From assembly GCA_949126835.1 (NCBI GenBank), contig CASBPS010000159.1, forward strand, positions 62,001 through 126,000: DNA of 64,000 nt. Reading direction: 5' to 3'. The notes beneath the pieces are model-generated. The model was not told where the DNA came from. It saw only the letters and a list, made by a program, of their open reading frames with translations, and made no database searches. Origin of the DNA: Anisus vortex. Lineage: Eukaryota > Mollusca > Gastropoda > Planorbidae. This document shows positions 62,104 through 64,000 of this stretch, piece by piece; the stretch's first letter is position 1, and every line of letters starts with the position of its first letter. The position numbers were made by a program, and so were the translations under genes.

Positions 62104-64000
62104 AGAGCTAGTCACCCATTTTATCTTCAATTTTTAAAAGGTTACTAAATGCGGGGCTATAGCAGACGAAATCGGAGCTGGTCACCAATTTTATCTTCAA
62201 TTTTAAAAAGGCTACTAAGTGCGGGGCTATAGCTGACGAAATCGGAGCTAGTCAACAATTTTATCTTCAATTTTAAAAAGGTTACTAAGTGCGGGGCTAT
62301 AGCAGACGAAATCGGAGCTAGTCACCAATTTTATCTTCAATTTTAAAAAGGTTACTAAGTGCGGGGCTATAGCAGACGAAATCGGAGCTAGTCACCAATT
62401 TTATCTTCAATTTTAAAAAGGTTACTAAGTGCGGGGCTATAGCAGACGAAATCGGAGCTAGTCACCAATTTTATCTTCAATTTTTAAAAGGTTACTAATT
62501 GCGGGGCTATAGCAGACGAAATCAGAGCTGGTCACCAATTTTATCTTCAATTTAAAAAAGGCTACTAAGTGCGGGGCTATAGCAGACGAAATCGGAGCTA
62601 GTCACCAATTTTATCTTCAATTTTTAAAAGGTTACTAATTGCGGGGCTATAGCAGACGAAATCGGAGCTAGTCAACAATTTTATCTTCAATTTTAAAAAG
62701 GTTACTAAGTGCGGGGCTTTAGCAGACGAAATCGGAGGTAGTCACCAATTTTATATTCAATTTTAAAAGGTTACTAAGTGCGGGGCTATAGCAGACAAAA
62801 TCGGAGCTAGTCAACAATTTTATCTTCAATTTTAAAAAGGCTACTAAGTGCGACGCTATAATAGACGAAATCGGAGCTAGTCACCAATTTTATCTTCAAT
62901 TTTAAAACGGTTACTAAGTGCGGGGCTATAGCAGACGAAATCGGAGCTAGTCACCAATTTTATCTTCAATTTTAAAAAGGTTACTAAGTGCGGGGCTATA
63001 GCAGATGAAATCGGAGATAGTCACCAATTTTATCTTCAATTTTAAAAAGGTTACTAGGTGCGGGGCTATAGCAGACGAAATCGGAGCTAGTCACCAATTT
63101 TATCTTCAATTTTATAAAGGTTATTAAACGCGGGACTAAAGCAGACGAAATCGGAGCTAGTCACCAATTTTATCTTCAATTTTAAAAAGGTTACTAAGTG
63201 CGGGGCTATAGCAGACGAAATCGGAGCTAGTCACCAATTTTATCTTCAATTTTAAAAAGGTTACTAAGTGCGGGGCTATAGCAGACGAAATCGGAGCTAG
63301 TCACCAATTTTATCTTCAATTTTAAAAAGGTTACTAAGTGCGGGGCTATAGCAGACGAAATCGGAGCTAGTCACCAATTTTATCTTCAATTTTAAAAAGG
63401 TTACTGAGTGCGGGGCTATAGCAGACGAAATCGGAGCTAGTCACCAATTTTATCTTCAATTTTAAAAAGGTTACTAAGTGCGGGGCTATAGCAGACTAAA
63501 ACAGAGCTAGTCAACAATTTTATCTTCAATTTTAAAAAGGTTACTATGTGCAGGGCTTTAGCAGACGAAATCAGAGCTAGTCACCAATTTTATCTTCAAT
63601 TTTAAAAAGGTTACTAAGTGCGGGACTAAAGCAGACGAAATCGGAGCTAGTCACCAATTTTATTTTCAATTTTAAAAAGGTTACTAGGTGCGGGGATATA
63701 GCAGACGAAATCGGAGCTAGTCACCAATTTTATCTTCAATTTTAAAAAGGTTACTAAGTGCGGGGCTATAGCAGACGAAATCGGAGCTAGTTACCAATTT
63801 TATCTTTAATTGTAAAATGGTTACTAAGTGCGGGGCTATAGCAGGCAAAATCGGAGCTAGTCATCAATTTTATCTTCAATTTTAAAAAGGTTACTAAGTG
63901 CGGGGCTATAGCAGACGAAATCAGACCTAGTCACCAATTTTATCTTCAATTTTAAAAAGGTTACTAAGTGCGGGGCTATAGCAGACGAAATCGGAGCTAG
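62104..64000 (+). repeat. right flank, third instance of the 49.4-kb sequence
   Basis: From 62,104 to the window end the array repeats 49,423 onward and 56,499 onward (offsets 12,681 and 5,605 bp at the GCAGACAAAA marker 62,092). Markers GCTGACGAAATC, TTTAAAAAAGGC, GGGGCTTTAGC, GCGACGCTATAATAG (about 62,850), ATTAAACGCGGGAC and GCAGGCAAAATC are all present. Small private differences include TTTATATTCAATTTTAAAAGG near 62,753 and GGGGCTATAGCAGATG where the sisters have GGGGCTAAAGCAGATG. The last 18 bases are an incomplete monomer. Confidence 0.85.

Larger units (their letters stand above)
1..64000 (+). repeat. 70-bp satellite DNA array filling the window
   Basis: Every line of the window is the same monomer of about 70 bp, repeated head to tail in one orientation (about 914 copies by length). 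The consensus has 23 A, 20 T, 15 G and 12 C, with three CpG sites (in GACGAAA, ATCGGA and TGCGGG). Most monomers differ from consensus by only a few bases; lengths run from about 67 to 72 bp. No inverted monomer, unique spacer, transposon or gene interrupts the array, and both window ends fall inside it. Such arrays are known from eukaryotic heterochromatin; a centromeric role is possible but nothing here proves it. I do not recognise the family and cannot name the species. The plus strand is chosen only because it is the strand given. Confidence 0.98.

Noticed and set aside
1..64000. CRISPR array
   Set aside because: The regular spacing is that of a continuous tandem monomer. There are no unique spacers between conserved repeats, and no cas genes.
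1..64000. Telomeric repeat, rDNA spacer, tRNA or rRNA genes
   Set aside because: No TTAGGG-, TTTAGGG- or TTAGG-type run, no cloverleaf and no conserved rRNA segment was seen; all bases are accounted for by the 70-bp monomer.
1..64000. Trypanosome 70-bp repeats upstream of VSG genes, or primate alpha satellite
   Set aside because: The trypanosome repeats are dominated by TAA-type triplets and lie beside VSG genes, neither of which is present. Alpha satellite has a monomer of about 171 bp. Only the length of the former coincides.

Overview
The whole 64,000-base window is one uninterrupted head-to-tail tandem array of a roughly 70-bp satellite monomer, about 914 copies in a single orientation. 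The array is already in progress at base 1 and still running at base 64,000, so both ends lie outside the window. I found no gene, RNA gene, transposon, CRISPR array or unique DNA. A long, AT-leaning (consensus 27 G+C of 70), noncoding array of this kind is typical of eukaryotic heterochromatin (centromeric, pericentromeric, subtelomeric, or a sex or B chromosome). The sequence does not identify the species, and I do not recognise the monomer as a named satellite family.

Monomer layout (perfect example at 211-280): a G+C-richer part runs from ACTAAGTGCGGGG through the palindrome GCTATAGC to GACGAAATCGGAGCTAGTCACC. An A+T block follows, with CAATTTTA twice at 12-bp spacing and then TAAAAAGGTT. 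Lengths vary from about 67 to 72 bp. Recurrent variants include a class with four linked changes (ACGCGGGACTAAAGC) that destroys the GCTATAGC palindrome, a 69-bp form carrying AATAACG, an EcoRI-site form (GACGAATTC), a GCTGGTC form and a CACCCATT form. They recur in fixed order, which lets longer repeat units be read.

Large-scale layout: (1) 1-3.6 kb, mixed monomers, partly duplicated near 10-11 kb and 13.6-14.7 kb. (2) 3.6-10.35 kb, a unit of about 1,750 bp in about four copies that differ by whole-monomer indels. (3) 10.35-15.2 kb, mixed. (4) 15.2-21.0 kb, a 3,077-bp tandem duplication whose second copy lost exactly five monomers. (5) 19.6-27.5 kb, a 4.1-kb tandem duplication with a visible chimeric joint near 23,485. 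(6) 27.5-35.07 kb, a displaced copy of the 14.5-16.9 kb material, then a 1,399-bp and a later 2,588-bp tandem duplication. (7) 34.7-38.9 kb, a 1,609-bp unit in nearly three copies. (8) 39.0-47.95 kb, another repeat family with a 1.33-1.40-kb duplication and a diverged pocket at 43.4-44.1 kb. (9) 47,952-62,103, two near-identical 7,076-bp copies. (10) 62,104-64,000, flank that follows the same family.

There are no genes that work together. The window is best read as a record of repeated in-register unequal exchange: every duplication length found lies within a few bases of a whole number of 70-bp monomers, yet no single higher-order period spans the array. The 60-codon minus-strand frames are reading-frame accidents of the repeat, not proteins. 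All comparisons were made by eye, so block edges are approximate unless a breakpoint interval is stated.
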